Of a stretch of 42,301 nucleotides of DNA, positions 39,889 to 42,301 are shown piece by piece. Below the pieces are notes generated by a model, which saw only the letters and a program-made list of their open reading frames with translations, was not told where the DNA came from and made no database searches. Both the position numbers and the translations under genes were made by a program. Each line of letters opens with the position of its first letter. Position 1 is the first letter of the stretch. Source of the stretch: CAZYSK01 sp964649415 (GTDB taxonomy: Bacteria > Chloroflexota > Anaerolineae > B4-G1); NCBI GenBank assembly GCA_964649415.1, contig CAZYSK010000051.1, positions 1 through 42,301 on the forward strand. Reading direction: 5' to 3'.

Positions 39889-39994
39889 GAGTACACGAGG
39901 GAAGCGGCCAGGATGGCCGCGGTCCAGCGGAGGGAGGCGGCCAGGATGGCCGCGGTCCAGTTGATCGTGCGTCCGTCTGGCTCCTTGTGTACTC
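39889..39994. repeat. Repeat block bounded by an inverted GAGTACAC / GTGTACTC pair
   Basis: Two direct copies of GCGGCCAGGATGGCCGCGGTCC (39904 and 39937), then GATCGTGCGTCCG, lie between inverted arms GAGTACAC (39889-39896) and GTGTACTC (39987-39994). It occupies the gap before mvhD and could form a long stem or an attenuator. Confidence 0.7.
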
Positions 39995-40025
39995 ATATCC
40001 TTGCTACTGAGACAAGATAGGAGCA

Positions 40026-40457
40026 ATGTCTATGAGCAACAACGGCTTTGAACCGCGAATCGTCGCTTTCATGTGTAACTGGTGCACCTATGCCGCGGCC
40101 GACACGGCAGGTGTTTCACGCCTGGGACAGCCATCTAACGTGGATGTCGTCCGCATCATGTGCACGGGGCGCGTAGACCCGGCCTTCATTCTGAAGGCAT
40201 TTGCCTTGGGTGCAGACGGCGTTCTGATTTCTGGTTGCCATCCGGGCCAGTGCCATTACGAGAAGGGCAACCTGAACGCTCGAAGAAGGGTTATGGCCCT
40301 GAAGCCTTTCCTGGAAGCCGTGGGAATCGGCCAGGATAGGCTGAGACTGGAATGGATCGCAGCATCCGAAGCCCCGAAGGTGGCCGAGGTAGTTGCCGAA
40401 TTCACTGAGACCATCAAGCTGCTTGGCCCCAGCCCTTTCAACGGGAGGCACGAATGA
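40026..40457 (+). CDS. mvhD: MvhD-like iron-sulfur subunit (FlpD)
   Basis: 143 residues, ATG with ATAGGAGCA upstream. The family signature is complete: PRIVAFMCNWCTYAAADTAG at 10-29, VRIMCTGRVDP, and LISGCHPGQCHYEKGN, giving five conserved cysteines for a [2Fe-2S] cluster. MvhD carries electrons from a hydrogenase or formate dehydrogenase to HdrA. All positions that can be selenocysteine in relatives are ordinary Cys here. It lies directly before a formate dehydrogenase gene, as in formate-linked Hdr complexes, so formate is the likely donor. Confidence 0.92.
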   Translation: MSMSNNGFEPRIVAFMCNWCTYAAADTAGVSRLGQPSNVDVVRIMCTGRVDPAFILKAFALGADGVLISGCHPGQCHYEKGNLNARRRVMALKPFLEAVGIGQDRLRLEWIAASEAPKVAEVVAEFTETIKLLGPSPFNGRHE

Positions 40458-40585
40458 GCATCGAGTATAAGCGGGCATGGAAACCCGGATGGCGGGTATG
40501 GAAACCCGGATGGCGGGTATGGAAACCCGGATGGCGGGTATGGAAACCCGCCCTACACGGGAGGCACGAATGAGCATCGAGTATA
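40441..40585. repeat. Insertion of tandem palindromes flanked by a 29-bp direct repeat
   Basis: A perfect 29-bp sequence (beginning ACGGGAGGCACGAATGAGC) occurs at 40441-40469 and 40557-40585. Between them are four copies of GCGGG(C/T)ATGGAAACCCGGAT-type units ending in CCCTAC. The duplicated segment carries a ribosome site and the ATGA stop/start overlap. Confidence 0.95.
40454..40573 (+). CDS. 39-residue ORF created by the repeat insertion between mvhD and fdhA
   Basis: Starts in the ATGA overlap at the end of mvhD, behind GGGAGGCACGA, and ends in the identical ATGA overlap at the start of the formate dehydrogenase gene. The peptide begins MSIEYK (the first residues of the original formate dehydrogenase start), then repeats WKPGWRV, and ends HGRHE (the same residues as MvhD). 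It is probably translated through coupling, but function is unlikely. Confidence 0.6.
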   Translation: MSIEYKRAWKPGWRVWKPGWRVWKPGWRVWKPALHGRHE

Positions 40586-42301
40586 GGGCTACGATATGCC
40601 CCTATTGCAGTTGCGGCTGCGGGATCTATCTGGTCGTGAAGGATGGTAAGATCATAGGCCAAGAGCCGTGGAAGGCTCACCCGGTAAACGAGGGCAAGAA
40701 CTGCCCCAAAGGGAAAAACGCCTATCAGTTCCTATATGCTGAGGACAGACTGAGGACGCCGCTGGTGAGAAAGAACGGTGTGCTTGAGGAGACTTCCTGG
40801 GAGGAGGCGCTCGATCTCATCGCCAGCAAGTTCAAGGAAGCCACTCCTCAGACGTTTGGCCTGCTCGCCTCGGGGAAGAACACCAACGAGGATGCCTACG
40901 TGCTTCAGAAGTTCACCCGCGCGGTCATGGGTACCAACAACGTGGAGTACTGCGGCCGACTGTGCCACTCACCCTCGGCGGCTGGCCTCGGCCCCACGGT
41001 GGGCTCTGGCGTGATGGAGATTTCTGAGATTGACATCGAACGGGCGGACTGCATCTTCCTGGCCGGCGTCAATCTGAAAGAGACCTTCCCCCTGATGACC
41101 ATGAGGGTGCTCAGGGCGAAGGAGAAGGGGGCCAGGGTGATCGTGATGGACCCCCGAAACACCGCCTCCGCCAGGTATCTGGGGGACATCCACCTTCAGT
41201 TGAAGCCGGGCACAGACGCGGCCGTGCTCAACGCCATGATGAGCATCATCCTCAACGAGGGGCTGGAGAACAAGGAGTTCATCGCCTCGAGGACTGCCGG
41301 GATTGAGGAACTGCGCCAGTACCTCTCCTCTCTGGATCTGAAGGAGTTGGAGGAGATCAGTGGCGTGCCGCTGGAAACGATCAGAGATGCCGCGATGGCC
41401 TACGCCACGGCGGAGACGGGCTGTGTCCTGTACGATCAAGGGCTAAACCAGCATACCACCGGGGCGGATAACGTGAAACTCCTCGCCAGCCTGGCGCTGC
41501 TGGCCGGGCACTACGGCAGGCCAGGCACCGGCGTTAACCCCACGCGGGGTCAGATCAACGGTGAGGGCACCGGTGACATGGGCTGCCTCAACGTCTTCTA
41601 CCCCGGTTTCAAACGGACGAGTGAGGACGTAGCAAAGAGCTTTGAGGAGGCCTGGGGGGTGAAGAACCTGCCCGTAAAGCCCGGCTTCCCCTACACGGTG
41701 ATGATGCAGAAGGTCAAGTTCCTCTACGTGGTGGGGACGAATCCGATGATGGCTGCACCCGATGTCAACAGCGTGCGCCAGTCCCTGGAGGATCTCGACT
41801 TCCTGGTGGTTCAGGACATATTCCCCACCGAGACGGCGCAGTTGGCCGACGTAGTACTGCCCGCGGCTACCTGGGTGGAGAGAGAGGGAACCCACGCCTG
41901 GGTAGACAGAAGGGTACAGAAGATAGATCAGGTGATAGACCCCCCAGGTGAGGCCAAGCCCGACTGGTGGGTTGTGTGTCAGTTGGCAGAAAGGATGGGC
42001 TACAAGGACAAGTTCGACTTCTCTTCCTCGCGAGACATCTTTGAGGAAATCAGACGGTGTGTCCCTACGTACGCCGGCATCACCTACGACAGGCTCAGCC
42101 AGGCGATCGGCGGGATTCACTGGCCCTGCCCAACTGAGGATCACCCAGGCACACCCACCATGTTCGTTCAGAAGTTCAACACCCCTGACGGGTTGGGACA
42201 TCTTCAGGTGGTGGACTACAAACCCCCGGCGGAATTGCCGGACGAAGAGTATCCCTACGTGCTGACCACCGGAAGGAGCATCTTCCACTATCACACCGGG
42301 A
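40570..42301 (+). CDS. fdhA: Formate dehydrogenase alpha subunit, molybdopterin type, truncated by window end
   Basis: 577 residues are present; the gene continues past the window. The N-terminal [4Fe-4S] motif is C10, C13, C17, C45 (CPYCSCGC and KNCPKGKN). The metal-binding residue is Cys132 in GRLCHSPSAAGL, the place of selenocysteine in E. coli FdhF, and the neighbouring His-x-Pro-Ser fits formate dehydrogenase. Further molybdopterin-guanine-dinucleotide contacts are VIVMDPRNT, VGTNPMMAAPD, VLPAATWVEREGTH and, at the end, YPYVLTTGRSIFHYHTG. No signal peptide, so it is cytoplasmic. It oxidises formate (or reduces CO2) and should exchange electrons with MvhD and the Hdr/Nuo subunits encoded upstream. 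Confidence 0.92.
   Translation, partial: MSIEYRATICPYCSCGCGIYLVVKDGKIIGQEPWKAHPVNEGKNCPKGKNAYQFLYAEDRLRTPLVRKNGVLEETSWEEALDLIASKFKEATPQTFGLLASGKNTNEDAYVLQKFTRAVMGTNNVEYCGRLCHSPSAAGLGPTVGSGVMEISEIDIERADCIFLAGVNLKETFPLMTMRVLRAKEKGARVIVMDPRNTASARYLGDIHLQLKPGTDAAVLNAMMSIILNEGLENKEFIASRTAGIEELRQYLSSLDLKELEEISGVPLETIRDAAMAYATAETGCVLYDQGLNQHTTGADNVKLLASLALLAGHYGRPGTGVNPTRGQINGEGTGDMGCLNVFYPGFKRTSEDVAKSFEEAWGVKNLPVKPGFPYTVMMQKVKFLYVVGTNPMMAAPDVNSVRQSLEDLDFLVVQDIFPTETAQLADVVLPAATWVEREGTHAWVDRRVQKIDQVIDPPGEAKPDWWVVCQLAERMGYKDKFDFSSSRDIFEEIRRCVPTYAGITYDRLSQAIGGIHWPCPTEDHPGTPTMFVQKFNTPDGLGHLQVVDYKPPAELPDEEYPYVLTTGRSIFHYHTG

Noticed and set aside
40964..40966. Selenocysteine in the formate dehydrogenase
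   Set aside because: The active-site codon in GRLCHSPS is TGT, so this enzyme uses cysteine.

Overview
The window is a high-GC bacterial sequence, probably a metagenome-assembled member of the Chloroflexota (Anaerolineae-like). I infer this from the large GT-C membrane glycosyltransferases with extracytoplasmic beta modules, the DUF362/DUF6599 genes, the Hdr-type redox genes and the very heavy load of short palindromic repeats; no marker gene confirms it. A run of 100 N (268-367) sits inside a 36-bp tandem repeat and is a scaffold gap. There are no rRNA or tRNA genes, CRISPR arrays, phage genes or transposase genes that I can recognise.

Layout. 1-149: end of a sugar ABC permease. 475-3794 (minus): class D beta-lactamase-like lipoprotein, NapH-NapG fused ferredoxin membrane protein, pentapeptide-repeat protein. 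3922-7740 (minus): AIM24-family protein with its own promoter and terminator, then DUF6599 lipoprotein and two Tat-exported DUF362 proteins. 8133-10845 (plus): a GyrA-C-terminal-like beta-propeller protein and an Hsp70-like ATPase. 10874-15496 (minus): two ABC-2 permeases, a RibD-like reductase, their ATPase, and a regulator with two MerR domains. 15766-30121 (plus): a secreted tandem PA14 protein followed by five consecutive GT-C-type membrane proteins sharing the same C-terminal beta module.

30284-42301 (plus) is the most interesting part. It is one long redox operon: HdrC-HdrB fusion, PHP protein, HATPase protein, SpoIIE-like protein, N-terminal half of HdrA, NuoE, 2Fe-2S thioredoxin-like ferredoxin, NuoF, a NuoG-type ferredoxin fused to the C-terminal part of HdrA, MvhD, and a formate dehydrogenase alpha subunit running off the end. 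The PHP/HATPase/SpoIIE trio is the set usually found beside NAD-dependent [FeFe] hydrogenases, but here the catalytic partner is formate dehydrogenase plus Hdr. The likely product is a cytoplasmic flavin-based electron-bifurcating complex linking formate, NAD(H), ferredoxin and a disulfide-type acceptor. HdrA is split in two, and its N-terminal half has an in-frame TGA exactly where HdrA proteins carry a conserved cysteine, followed by a hairpin with a GGUC loop: a probable selenocysteine codon with its SECIS.

The second theme is a large set of REP-like palindromes, often carrying a GTAG/CTAC tetranucleotide at the base. They fill intergenic gaps and also lie, in frame and without stops, inside at least nine genes. 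One insertion, between mvhD and the formate dehydrogenase gene, is flanked by a perfect 29-bp direct repeat that duplicated the stop/start overlap and so kept both genes translationally coupled through a new 39-residue ORF.
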